In this document: one piece after another, positions 24,836-34,146 of the stretch
Numbering within the stretch: the stretch's first letter is position 1
How the letters are laid out: each line of letters begins with the position of its first letter
Assembly (NCBI RefSeq): GCF_003797185.1
Contig: NZ_RKMH01000015.1
Span: 45,743-109,742 of the forward strand
Direction: 5' to 3'
Source: Gordonia oryzae
GTDB lineage: Bacteria > Actinomycetota > Actinomycetes > Mycobacteriales > Mycobacteriaceae
Length of the DNA: 64,000 nt
The notes under the pieces: model-generated
Told to the model about the DNA's origin: nothing
Databases searched by the model: none
The model's input: only the letters and a program-made list of their open reading frames with translations
Program-made: the position numbers and the translations under genes

Positions 24836-26038
24836 ATGACCACCGACATCCCCGGCGAGTTGCTCGACGAACTCCCACCCGCCCAGTGGGCCGGCCACCC
24901 CAACACCCTTGCCGGTGTAATGGGTTGGGCCGCAGGTGTGTTGGGTGTCGGCCCGCAACCAGTTTCGTCGATGCCGCAAGTCGCGGCCGCCGACGTCGTC
25001 CTGCTCCTCGTCGACGGTCTCGGCGATCGGTTGCTGCACCGTCATGCCGATGTCGCCCCGACGCTGTCGACACTGCACACCACCACCCTGCGGGCCGGGT
25101 TCCCGGCCACCACCGCCACCTCGATCACCAGCCTGACCACCGGTACCGCGTGCGGCCTGCACGGCATCATCGGTTACGCCTTCCGACCCGACGACCACTG
25201 CCGCACCACGGGCCCGCGCCGGATGCTCAACGCGTTGCGCTGGACCATGGACGCTGCCGACGGACCATCGGCCATGGCCACCTATCCACCCGATCTCGTC
25301 GCCCCGCTTGCAGGCGCACTCGCCGGACTCGCCGAGCACGGGGTGTCGATCAGCTACGTGATGCCCGGGGAGTTCCGCGGTACCGGCCTGACCCAGGTGG
25401 CCTTCCGCGCCACCGGACGCCATCTGGCCGCCAATACACCCGACCTCGTTCGTGAGGGTGTGGGCACCGCGCTGTCGCAGCGGTCGGGCCGGGGATTCGT
25501 CTACGCCTACCTCTCCGACCTCGACGCCGCCGGACACCGATACGGCCCCGGCTCACCGGAATGGGTGCGCACCCTGCGCACCGTCGACGCACTCGTCGCC
25601 GACCTCGCCGCGGATCTGCCGGCCGATACCGTGCTCGCGGTCACCGGTGATCACGGCATGCTCGCCGCGGGACGGCGCGTCGACCTCGACGCGGACCCGC
25701 ACTGGACGGCCGGGGTGGAGATGATCGCCGGGGAACCGCGGGTGCGCCACCTCTACGTCGCCGACGGCGCCCGCGACGACGTTCTCGCCACGTGGACCAC
25801 CGAACTCGGCGCCGACGCCCGCGTCGCCACCCGCGAGCAGGCCGTCGACGAGGCGTGGTTCGGCATCGTGGTGGATCCGGACATCGCGCAACGGATCGGT
25901 GATGTCGTGGCCGTCGCCCGCGACCGCACCGTGCTGGTCCGCGGCGCCGCAGAACCGCTCGAGGCGAGGATGATCGGGCACCACGGCGCGTGGGCCGCCG
26001 ACGAACAACTCGTGCCGCTGCTCGTGGCCCACGGCTGA
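24836..26038 (+). CDS. Alkaline-phosphatase-superfamily nucleotide pyrophosphatase/phosphodiesterase
   Basis: A 400-residue protein of the type I phosphodiesterase/nucleotide pyrophosphatase group, which cleaves phosphodiester bonds with two zinc ions. Metal and nucleophile motifs are present: LLLVDGLGDR near 59 (Asp ligand), FPATTATSITSLTTG near 93 (Thr nucleophile region), LSDLDAAGHRYGPGS near 228, TGDHGML near 275 and IGHHGAW near 382. No signal peptide is visible with the ATG at 24836. Longer upstream frames have no support. It ends 185 bp before groEL; the two are not co-transcribed because the CIRCE operators lie between. Confidence 0.88.
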   Translation: MTTDIPGELLDELPPAQWAGHPNTLAGVMGWAAGVLGVGPQPVSSMPQVAAADVVLLLVDGLGDRLLHRHADVAPTLSTLHTTTLRAGFPATTATSITSLTTGTACGLHGIIGYAFRPDDHCRTTGPRRMLNALRWTMDAADGPSAMATYPPDLVAPLAGALAGLAEHGVSISYVMPGEFRGTGLTQVAFRATGRHLAANTPDLVREGVGTALSQRSGRGFVYAYLSDLDAAGHRYGPGSPEWVRTLRTVDALVADLAADLPADTVLAVTGDHGMLAAGRRVDLDADPHWTAGVEMIAGEPRVRHLYVADGARDDVLATWTTELGADARVATREQAVDEAWFGIVVDPDIAQRIGDVVAVARDRTVLVRGAAEPLEARMIGHHGAWAADEQLVPLLVAHG

Positions 26039-26054
26039 GGAGGTCCGACCAGAC

Positions 26055-26081
26055 CTTGCACTCGCCATGGTCGAGTGCTAA
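26055..26081 (+). promoter_or_regulatory. CIRCE operator 1 (HrcA site) upstream of groEL
   Basis: CTTGCACTC, nine bases, then GAGTGCTAA: the right arm is a perfect CIRCE half and the left differs from TTAGCACTC at two positions. HrcA represses groE genes through this element in many bacteria, including actinobacteria. Confidence 0.93.
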
Positions 26082-26089
26082 AACGGACG

Positions 26090-26116
26090 TTGGCACTCAC
26101 GGATCGCGAGTGCCAG
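26090..26116 (+). promoter_or_regulatory. CIRCE operator 2 (HrcA site) upstream of groEL
   Basis: TTGGCACTC, nine bases, then GAGTGCCAG, an 8-bp-arm variant of CIRCE in which the inner ACTC/GAGT is kept. It begins 35 bp (centre to centre) after the first element and about 107 bp before the start codon. Confidence 0.85.
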
Positions 26117-26192
26117 GTCGGGACGGTGAGATCGGCACATGACACGCCGGTCGTCCGTCGCGGGCACCGAGTTCCGGCCATACGAAACCTAG

Positions 26193-27848
<1,656 letters not shown>

Positions 27849-27877
27849 GCCCGGTCTCCCTCTGACGTTCGACAGTA

Positions 27878-27914
27878 CGAAGGCCGGTCACCCGTACAGG
27901 GTGGCCGGCCTTCG
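27878..27914 (+). terminator. Hairpin terminator after groEL
   Basis: A 16-bp stem (one G-T pair), starting CGAAGGCCGG and ending CCGGCCTTCG around a GTACA loop, begins 30 bp after the groEL stop. No T-run follows, which is common for actinobacterial terminators. Confidence 0.85.
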
Positions 27915-27998
27915 GCGTTGTGGGCAGATTCCGCCGAACGTCGCGCCAGCAGCCGACCGTCTGCGGCAGTTTCACGTGCGGCCCGGAATACGCTCCCG

Positions 27999-28676
27999 AT
28001 GATGACGGTTGAACCGCTCGTGAGTTCAACGATCCCCGTCGACGTGTGGTCCGACATTGCCTGCCCGTGGTGCTATATCGGGAAGCGGAAGTTCGAGGCC
28101 GGTCTTTCCGAATCGGGCCTCGCCGATCGGGTCACCGTCACCTATCACAGCTTCGAGCTGGCTCCCGACACCCCGGTAGACTTCGACGGCACCGAGGTCG
28201 ATTTCCTGGTCGGCCACAAGGGTATTGCCCGCGATCACGTCGCGCAGATGCTCGCGCATGTCACTGCGATCGCCGCCGATGAGGGATTGACCTACGACTT
28301 CGACGCGTTGCAGCACACCAATACGGTCAAGGCGCACGAGCTACTGCACTTCGCGAAGGCCCACGGGCGCCAGCTCGACATGGTGGAGCGGTTATTTCGC
28401 GCGTACTTCACCGAGGGTCGGCATGTGGGACGGGCTACCGACCTCGCCGATCTCGCCGGCGAGATCGGACTCGCCCGTGACGACGCGCTACAGGCTTTGA
28501 CTGACGGCACCTTCGCCGGCTCCGTGGCCGCCGATATCGCGCAGGCCCGCGCGTACGGGATCAGTGGCGTCCCGTTCTTCGTGATCGACGGACGGTACGG
28601 GCTCTCGGGTGCACAGGCGCCCGAGACCTTCGCCGATGCGTTGCGCACGGTTGCGCGGGAGCACGCTGATGCCTGA
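27999..28676 (+). CDS. DsbA-family thioredoxin-fold oxidoreductase (FrnE-like)
   Basis: A 225-residue cytoplasmic FrnE/DsbA-like protein. The redox motif CPWC is at residues 22-25 (DIACPWCYIGKRKF), and the cis-Pro loop is GVPFFVID near 189. Family members act as disulfide isomerases or glutathione/mycothiol-linked oxidoreductases under oxidative stress. Double ATG at 27999/28002; a GTG at 28020 is an alternative. A GTTGAAC-N9-GTTCAAC palindrome (28008-28030) spans this region, so a later start with an upstream operator is possible. Its stop overlaps a 48-codon frame on the same strand. Confidence 0.9.
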   Translation: MMTVEPLVSSTIPVDVWSDIACPWCYIGKRKFEAGLSESGLADRVTVTYHSFELAPDTPVDFDGTEVDFLVGHKGIARDHVAQMLAHVTAIAADEGLTYDFDALQHTNTVKAHELLHFAKAHGRQLDMVERLFRAYFTEGRHVGRATDLADLAGEIGLARDDALQALTDGTFAGSVAADIAQARAYGISGVPFFVIDGRYGLSGAQAPETFADALRTVAREHADA

Positions 28677-28815
28677 GGAGGAGCGGATCGGCGAAGGCGT
28701 CTGGTCGCCCACTGAGGCCGACACCGGCTCCCCAACAACGGTGTTGGCGATGCTCGGTGATGCCGGAGCGGTGTGCGTAGACGGCGTCTGCGCCATGCCG
28801 CAGAGCCCTAGCTGA
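28669..28815 (+). CDS. Micro-protein of 48 residues translationally coupled to the FrnE-like gene
   Basis: The ATG at 28669 overlaps the end of the FrnE-like gene by 8 bp, and GCACGC/CGGGAGC upstream could serve as ribosome site within the FrnE coding sequence. The peptide starts MPEEERIGEGVW and ends AVCVDGVCAMPQSPS, containing a CVDGVC motif. I do not recognise a named family. The overlap, the cysteine pair next to a thiol oxidoreductase, and acceptable codon use favour a real gene; composition chance remains possible. It is convergent with the SDR gene, whose stop follows immediately. Confidence 0.5.
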   Translation: MPEEERIGEGVWSPTEADTGSPTTVLAMLGDAGAVCVDGVCAMPQSPS

Positions 28816-29661
28816 TCACCTGCGAGTCGTCCAAAAATCGAGCTCCAGCTCGTCGTCGCTGTCCACCGACCGGTACTTTGCGAAGTCGGTCACCCCATTG
28901 GCTGAGAGCACCTCGTCGTCGATGTAGCACTGGCCGGTGGCCGCGGCCGGGTCCTTCGACAGGATGGCGTAGGCGGCGTCGGACATGATCTCGGTGCTGC
29001 GGCTGCGGGCGATCAGTTTCTCGCTCAGGATGTTCCGCACGGCAGCGGTGTTGATGGTGGTGCGCGGCCACAGGCAGTTCGACGCGATGCCGTCGGCGGC
29101 CAGTTCTCGTGACAGGCCCAGGGCGACGATCGTCATGGAGAACTTCGACACGGTGTAGGCGGTGCCGATCTCGTCGAACCAGTGCGGCTCCAGAGAGATC
29201 GGCGGCGACAGGGTCAGCACATGGGCGTGGTCAGACTTGCGCAGATAAGGGATTGCGCTGCGGGACAAGGAGAATGCGCCACGCGCGTTGATGTCCTGCA
29301 TGAGATCGTAACGCTTCATGTCGATCTCGGCGGTGGCGGTGAGGTTCAGTGCGCTCGCGTTGTTGATGACGATGTCGATTCCGCCGAAGCGTTCGGCGGT
29401 CGCGGTGACGGCATCGGCGACCTGCTCGTCGTCACGGATGTCGCCGACGATCGGCAGTGCTTGTCCCCCGGCCTCTTCGATGGCCTGCGCCGCGGTGTAG
29501 ATGGTGCCGGGAAGCTTCGGATGCGGATCGGCGGTCTTGGCAAGCAGGGTGATGTTGGCGCCCGCGCGGGCCAGCCGGACCGCGATGGCCTCACCGATTC
29601 CTCGGCTGCCGCCGGAGATGATGGCGGTGCGTCCTTGCAGCGTCTTCTCGGATGCGGTCAC
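28816..29661 (-). CDS. SDR-family oxidoreductase (HSDL2-like)
   Basis: A 281-residue classical-type SDR. GGSRGIGEAI near residue 14 binds NAD(P); INNASAL near 97 and YTVSKFSM near 170 carry the Asn, Tyr and Lys of the active site. The SPPISL and EPHWF elements and CLWPRTTI loop resemble the HSDL2 (hydroxysteroid dehydrogenase-like 2) group. I chose the GTG at 29661 because GAGAGG lies upstream at good spacing. It follows the second XRE-TetR gene on the same strand with a perfect GTTCGG-N5-CCGAAC palindrome between them, so it is the likely target. The substrate is unknown, probably a fatty or steroid hydroxyl/keto compound. Confidence 0.88.
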   Translation of the reverse strand: MTASEKTLQGRTAIISGGSRGIGEAIAVRLARAGANITLLAKTADPHPKLPGTIYTAAQAIEEAGGQALPIVGDIRDDEQVADAVTATAERFGGIDIVINNASALNLTATAEIDMKRYDLMQDINARGAFSLSRSAIPYLRKSDHAHVLTLSPPISLEPHWFDEIGTAYTVSKFSMTIVALGLSRELAADGIASNCLWPRTTINTAAVRNILSEKLIARSRSTEIMSDAAYAILSKDPAAATGQCYIDDEVLSANGVTDFAKYRSVDSDDELELDFWTTRR

Positions 29662-29823
29662 GGGTGGGTCCTCTCGGTGGGAGTGCTCGATGCCCAAGCA
29701 AGGCTGAGCGAACGATCGGTCACGTTAAGGGTGCCTGCTGGTCTCGCACCTGTCAATACTGTGATCAGACAGTGGAACCGGCGACCATCACGTCGGGGTG
29801 GGAGGTGCAGACCGTCTTGCGCT

Positions 29824-29840
29824 GTTCGGCATATCCGAAC
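29824..29840. promoter_or_regulatory. Palindromic operator between the second XRE-TetR gene and the SDR gene
   Basis: GTTCGG-CATAT-CCGAAC, a perfect 17-bp palindrome, 23 bp beyond the regulator stop and about 165 bp upstream of the SDR start. The geometry (GTTC-N9-GAAC) and place match the operator at 19431-19451 of the first XRE-TetR locus. Confidence 0.75.
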
Positions 29841-29862
29841 ATTTGGGGTGTATCTAGCTGAA

Positions 29863-30732
29863 CTACGGGCGTGCACCGACGAGATTGAGGGCATACCGGG
29901 TGTAGAGCGCGGCGATCCGCTCGGGGGTGTCGGGGCCGCTGGGGTCGTACCAGTCGGCGACGCCGATACACAGTCCGACGACCGCGCGGGAGGCATCACG
30001 GGGGCGCGGCGCTCCGAACCGGCCCTGCGCGGCGGCGCGATCGACCTCCGTGTCGAACATGCGTTGCAGCGCGATGCGCCGATCAGCGATCCGACGCCGG
30101 TTGGGCTCGATGAGGCTGCGCATTTCGGTGGCGCCGAGAAACGACAATCGTCGACGGTAACTGTGATACAGGACAAGGCTTTCCACCATCAGGGTGAAGG
30201 CGCGCACGGGGTCGCCGCCCGCGTCGTCCCGCGCTCCGTTCGCGCGATCGAGTAACTCGGTCATCGTCTGGTCGAACAGATCGACGAGCATGGCCTGCTT
30301 ACTCTCGTGATGGTGGTACAGCGACGCCACTGACAGGCCTGCGGCGTCGGCGATGTCGCGGATGGAGCACCCGTGATATCCCTTGGCCACAATGCAACTC
30401 AGTGCCGCGTCGAGAACCGGGTCGGCGACTTCGGCTCCGCCGAAGTCGCGCCACGCCCGTGAGGTGCCCGCCTCGTCGTCGGTGTTCCCCGGCTCGTCGA
30501 AGCCGGGTGGGGGGCCGTCATCGAGCAGTGTTGAGGGGTGGATGCCCAGCGCCGCGGCGATGGTCTCGAGTCGTTCGACACTGATGCCTGTCCGCTCGTT
30601 CTCGGTGGCGCTCAGCGTCGCAGGGCTGATCCCGATCTGACGGGAGAACTCACGAAGGGACACCCCACTCTTCATGCGTGCGCGGCGGATCCGGGCGCCG
30701 GGGTGACGTCCGGAGGGGGAGTTCTCGACCAC
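29863..30732 (-). CDS. XRE-TetR fused dual-HTH transcriptional regulator (second copy)
   Basis: About 289 residues. An XRE HTH (residues about 13-68: GARIRRARMKSGVSLREF, GISPATLSATENERTGIS) is fused to a TetR HTH (about 97-145: DIADAAGLSVASLYHHHESKQAMLVDLFDQTM) and a ligand domain with SYRRRLSFLGATEMRSLIEPNRRR. The GTG at 30732 is used because the longer frame runs into the operator and adds unrelated residues; an ATG at the MKSG position would cut the first helix. It is a clear paralog of the regulator at 19435-20280 (same domain order, EMRSL.EP.R motif, Trp-Tyr C-terminal region). It probably represses itself and the SDR gene. Confidence 0.87.
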   Translation of the reverse strand: MVENSPSGRHPGARIRRARMKSGVSLREFSRQIGISPATLSATENERTGISVERLETIAAALGIHPSTLLDDGPPPGFDEPGNTDDEAGTSRAWRDFGGAEVADPVLDAALSCIVAKGYHGCSIRDIADAAGLSVASLYHHHESKQAMLVDLFDQTMTELLDRANGARDDAGGDPVRAFTLMVESLVLYHSYRRRLSFLGATEMRSLIEPNRRRIADRRIALQRMFDTEVDRAAAQGRFGAPRPRDASRAVVGLCIGVADWYDPSGPDTPERIAALYTRYALNLVGARP

Positions 30733-30735
30733 GGC

Positions 30736-30752
30736 GTTCAGGATATCCGAAC
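30736..30752. promoter_or_regulatory. Palindromic operator at the start of the second XRE-TetR gene
   Basis: GTTCAG-GATAT-CCGAAC lies just upstream of the GTG start. Arms are GTTC/GAAC with one mismatch inside (AG versus CC). It corresponds in place to the operator at 20262-20278 of the first locus. Confidence 0.65.
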
Positions 30753-30757
30753 GAGAG

Positions 30758-31631
30758 GTGAAATTGCCCGATGCGACCGACCTCCGGGTGGGCGCCTGTT
30801 GGGGATTCTCGTGCGATGGCCTCGCCGCCGGGTGCTTCCAGTTCCGTCCAGACCCCGCCAATCCGTGCGAGCTCGGCGGATGGACGACCGCCGACAATCG
30901 GACGATCCGGTCGGGACAGCTACACCGGTCAACGGACTTCTCCGCGATGGCCACCGCCGACCTGCCGCACCTCGAGGTGCTGGCCCGCGCACGATCTGCG
31001 GTCGGCCGCCGAGCGCAAGGCGTTGCCCGATCCCCACCTCGACGACGTCACAGACGACATCCACCTCGACGTGCTGGGCGACTCGGTCATGGCGATCCCG
31101 GCCCACATCGGGGCCCTCACATCGGATCCGAAGACGGTGGCAATGGTCGGTAAGGGACTGTCCGGCGGCAAGGCCCGGCACCTGATCTCGGACACCTACG
31201 ATGACCTGGCGCCGCTGCCCAGCGCGCGCTCGTCCGATCGGTCCCTCTGTCGTCCGCTCCTCGGCGGGCATCGAGCGCCCGCCCTGTTTCGCTGCACCAC
31301 CGGCAAGGGCTGGACCGGCGGGTCGGCGGCATCCTCTTGCCTTGATGGCCGTGGTGAAAGGCGTTGTCCACCATGACTATCTGCTCACCACCGGCGCCTC
31401 GTCCCGGCCTGTCGATCGGTGTTCGACGACTTTGCCGCAGCCCGGTGGCTATCCCGACCTCCTGGTTGCTTCCGGTACCCGGGTGTGGATGCCGGCTACT
31501 TCGACGCGGCCTTCACCGAGGTGGACGTGGCGAACGCCGGGATCGAGGGGTATTTCAGCCGCGGCCTCGAGATCGGCGTCGAGGACCAACGGCGGCTTCG
31601 GGAGGTCCTTCCTGAACTGGCCTTGCGGTAG
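30758..31631 (+). pseudogene. Decayed PtpB-like protein tyrosine/serine phosphatase
   Basis: Pieces of a PtpB-type (DSP3) phosphatase occur in order but in shifting frames: ELGGWTTADNRTIRSGQLHRS at about 30870-30940, LRSAAERKALPD and HLDVLGDSVMAIPA at about 30995-31110, then the P-loop region FRCTTGKGWTGGSAA at about 31290, HHDYLLTTGAS in a new frame at about 31370, and the C-terminal GYFDAAFTEVDVANAGIEGYF at about 31500. At least three frameshifts are needed. The catalytic signature HCxxGKxRTG has become RCTTGKGWTG, losing the His and the essential Arg. PtpB family enzymes dephosphorylate phosphotyrosine and phosphoinositides. Confidence 0.85.
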
Positions 31632-31642
31632 CGTCCTTGCTC

Positions 31643-33190
31643 ATGACGACTCTGTCCGTGGGCGACGACCTCGTCGGCTACCGGATCGTGCGGAGGCTGG
31701 GTTCCGGTGCCCTCGGCGAGCGGTATCTGGCCGATCATCCGAGGCTGCCCCGACGCGATGTCCTGACGCTACCGCACTCCGCGGTCGGTGACGATGCCGA
31801 CGCCCGCGCCCGATTCGCTCGTGCGGTCGACATCGCCTCGTCGCTGCTGCATCCGCATATCGTCCCGGTACACGACCGGGGTGGCAGTGGCAACGGTGGT
31901 GGTGACAGCGGCAGTGACGGGGTTCTGTGGGTGTCGACGTCCTACATCGACGGCAGTGATGCCGGGGCCCTCCTCGCCCAATCCGGGACGCCGCTGCCGC
32001 CGCATGCGGTCGTCGATATCGTCGCGGCGGTCTCCGACGCCCTCGATCATGCGCATGCGCAGGGCCTCGTACACTCCGACCTGCGGGCCGGCGAGATCCT
32101 GCTCGACGCGCAACGCCACCCATACCTGACGGGGTTCGTTCTCGCCGGGTCGGCCCAACCTGCCGACGATCAGGCGCAACTCGCCCGCACCGCGATCGAC
32201 ATGCTGGGGAGCGCGGTCGGGCCGCAGGTTGCGGAGGTGATCAACCGTGCGCGCGCGATCGACCCGGAGCAGCGCTACCGGTCATGTCGTGACTTCGCCG
32301 CCGCGCTGCGAGCGGCATTCGGTGGTGCCGAGAACTCTGTGGTGAGCTCGCCAACCGTGGTCACGGCGACCAGCTCACCGACGGCTGTCCCCGCGCCGCC
32401 CAGAGCGGTCGCGACGCCACCGACGATGATGGCCGCGCCGCCCACCATGATGGCGTCGCCGACGCCGGCCACCGGTGGCCCGATCCGATGGAGCGGCCAC
32501 CCCGGAACCCTCGAGCAGCTCCGCGGGCTGGCGTGTGGCGCATTCTTCGCCGTCACCACGTCGACGGATCCCGTCGACCACCTGACGATGGCGGAGAGCG
32601 ATCGTTCGATCCGCAAGATCATCCGTCGGGCGTGGGCGATCACCGACACCGCGTCAGTCGTCGACACCACCGAACTACTGGCCCTCGGACTGGTCACCGC
32701 CGACTACGACGCCGTTCTCGCGGGACTGGCGCACACGCAGCCGGGATCGCCGCGGTCGGCGATGCGGCTCGACCCGGCTGCTGCCGACGCGATCGGCGCC
32801 GCCGGTGGTGGCGACGCCGCCAGAGTGCGCACCGTCGCGCAGGCCATCGCGCTCTCGCGAACCCTGCCGCAGCAGGTGCCGGTCAGCACCGCGGCGTGGG
32901 AACTCGGGCAGGCTGTTGAACTGGTGCGGATGTGTCATCGCGTGGGACTGGTCGAGGAGACCTGGGCATGGGCGGCGATCATCGATCTGGGCCGGCGCGC
33001 GCAGCAACGCTACGCCGACTGGACGGCGTTTGCGCTCGGCTTCGAGTGGGGTCGGGCGCTGGCGTCGGCCGAGGATGCCCGTGACCCCGCTGCCGCGGCC
33101 GACGAGTCCTGTGCGCGCACGCGTCCGGTGCTGACTATGCTGCTCACCGATCCGAGCAGCCCGTGGATGCGGATACCGCTGCAGCAGTAG
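31643..33190 (+). CDS. Serine/threonine pseudokinase fused to a DUF1266 domain
   Basis: About 515 residues. Residues 5-230 have the fold pattern of a Hanks-type kinase: a glycine loop LGSGALGERYLA at 19-30, a hinge-like STSYIDG near 98 and LVHSDLRAGEILLD at 142-155. Essential residues are gone: the VAIK lysine position reads VLTLPH, HRD is HSD with the following KxxN replaced by RAGE, and DFG is replaced by LTGFVL. A Pro/Thr/Ala-rich linker (about 238-285, with APPTMMA repeats) leads to a C-terminal DUF1266-like domain rich in Trp and Arg. No transmembrane helix is seen. It follows the decayed phosphatase by 11 bp. Confidence 0.8.
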   Translation: MTTLSVGDDLVGYRIVRRLGSGALGERYLADHPRLPRRDVLTLPHSAVGDDADARARFARAVDIASSLLHPHIVPVHDRGGSGNGGGDSGSDGVLWVSTSYIDGSDAGALLAQSGTPLPPHAVVDIVAAVSDALDHAHAQGLVHSDLRAGEILLDAQRHPYLTGFVLAGSAQPADDQAQLARTAIDMLGSAVGPQVAEVINRARAIDPEQRYRSCRDFAAALRAAFGGAENSVVSSPTVVTATSSPTAVPAPPRAVATPPTMMAAPPTMMASPTPATGGPIRWSGHPGTLEQLRGLACGAFFAVTTSTDPVDHLTMAESDRSIRKIIRRAWAITDTASVVDTTELLALGLVTADYDAVLAGLAHTQPGSPRSAMRLDPAAADAIGAAGGGDAARVRTVAQAIALSRTLPQQVPVSTAAWELGQAVELVRMCHRVGLVEETWAWAAIIDLGRRAQQRYADWTAFALGFEWGRALASAEDARDPAAAADESCARTRPVLTMLLTDPSSPWMRIPLQQ

Positions 33191-33401
33191 GCATTCCGGC
33201 AATCCCAAGAGATCGGCGGTGCCGGAACGCGATGCGCGTCGTCGTGCCGTGCGTGACGAGCGTCCCGTCGGCGGCGAACACCATGCCCTTTGCGGTCGCC
33301 TGGCGGTCGCCGATGTCGATGTGGTGGTTGACGATGGGTTCGTTGACGTCGTCGTGATTATGTATGGTTGCATAGACGGGGCGGATGATGAAGGTCGACA
33401 T
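33144..33401 (-). CDS. Hypothetical short frame divergent from TetR
   Basis: An 85-codon frame starting at ATG 33401 (MSTFIIRPVYATIHNHDD) with a plausible middle (QATAKGMVFAADGTLVTHG) and a poor C-terminus that runs into the pseudokinase gene on the other strand. The middle resembles the end of a thioesterase-like or hypothetical protein, but I cannot name a family. It may be the surviving 5' end of a gene once regulated by the divergent TetR. Confidence 0.35.
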   Translation of the reverse strand: MSTFIIRPVYATIHNHDDVNEPIVNHHIDIGDRQATAKGMVFAADGTLVTHGTTTRIAFRHRRSLGIAGMPTAAAVSASTGCSDR

Positions 33402-33416
33402 AGGAGTTGAGGTCCG

Positions 33417-34019
33417 ATGGCTGACGAGGCCGCCGACATCGTGACGACCAAGACCGGCTCGCGCGGACCGCGCGAGCGCATGGTGGTGCACGCCGCCGAT
33501 CTCCTCGGTAGGGATGGTGTGGCAGCTACGTCGATCGGTGATGTGATTGCGGCCAGCTCAGCCCCGCGTGGCTCGATCTACCACCACTTCCCGGGTGGCA
33601 AGACGCAGTTGATGACCGAAGCCGTGCGCTACGCGGGCGACTTCATCGCCACCCGAATAGGCGCTCAGCATCCCGGCTCACCCGCCGAAGCCATCACCGC
33701 GATCGGCGATGTGTGGCGTCGGATGCTGGTCGCCACCGACTTCCAGTTCGGCTGCCCGGTACTCGCCGGCGGTCTCGCCCGACGTTCGGAGCCATCCGTC
33801 GCCGATGAGGCCGACGAGATCTTCGGCAACTGGTTACGGCTGATCGCAGCCCGGTTGATCTCCGAGGGCGTTGCCCCCGAGCGCGCGGATTCTCTGGCCA
33901 ACCTGGTTGTCGCCGCCATCGAGGGGGCCGTCGGGCTGTGTCAGACGCAGCGCAGCGTGGCGCCACTCGATCAGGTCATCGGTGAGCTCGCACGCCTCTG
34001 CGACGCCGCCGCACACTGA
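33417..34019 (+). CDS. TetR-family regulator of the LmrA/YxaF type
   Basis: A 200-residue repressor. The HTH (residues about 18-62) contains GVAATSIGDVIAASSAPRGSIYHHFPGGKTQL, the GSIYHHFPGGK pattern characteristic of the LmrA/YxaF group that controls multidrug or flavonoid-responsive genes. The C-terminal domain includes GCPVLAGGLA near 118. GAGG lies four bases before the ATG. The gene likely to be its target upstream (33144-33401, minus strand) looks broken. The spacer is AT-rich (TATGTATGGTTGCATAG), suitable for promoter and operator, but I see no clean palindrome. Confidence 0.88.
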   Translation: MADEAADIVTTKTGSRGPRERMVVHAADLLGRDGVAATSIGDVIAASSAPRGSIYHHFPGGKTQLMTEAVRYAGDFIATRIGAQHPGSPAEAITAIGDVWRRMLVATDFQFGCPVLAGGLARRSEPSVADEADEIFGNWLRLIAARLISEGVAPERADSLANLVVAAIEGAVGLCQTQRSVAPLDQVIGELARLCDAAAH

Positions 34020-34146
34020 ACCCCTACCGTGGGGCACTGATTCGCGCGGGCCCCGACCACCTCGGGCTCCCGATGTGAACGACGACATAGTAGGTTTTTC
34101 GTTCAAACGTGTCGTGGGATACACATTTGCGGGAGGTGGTGGGGGG

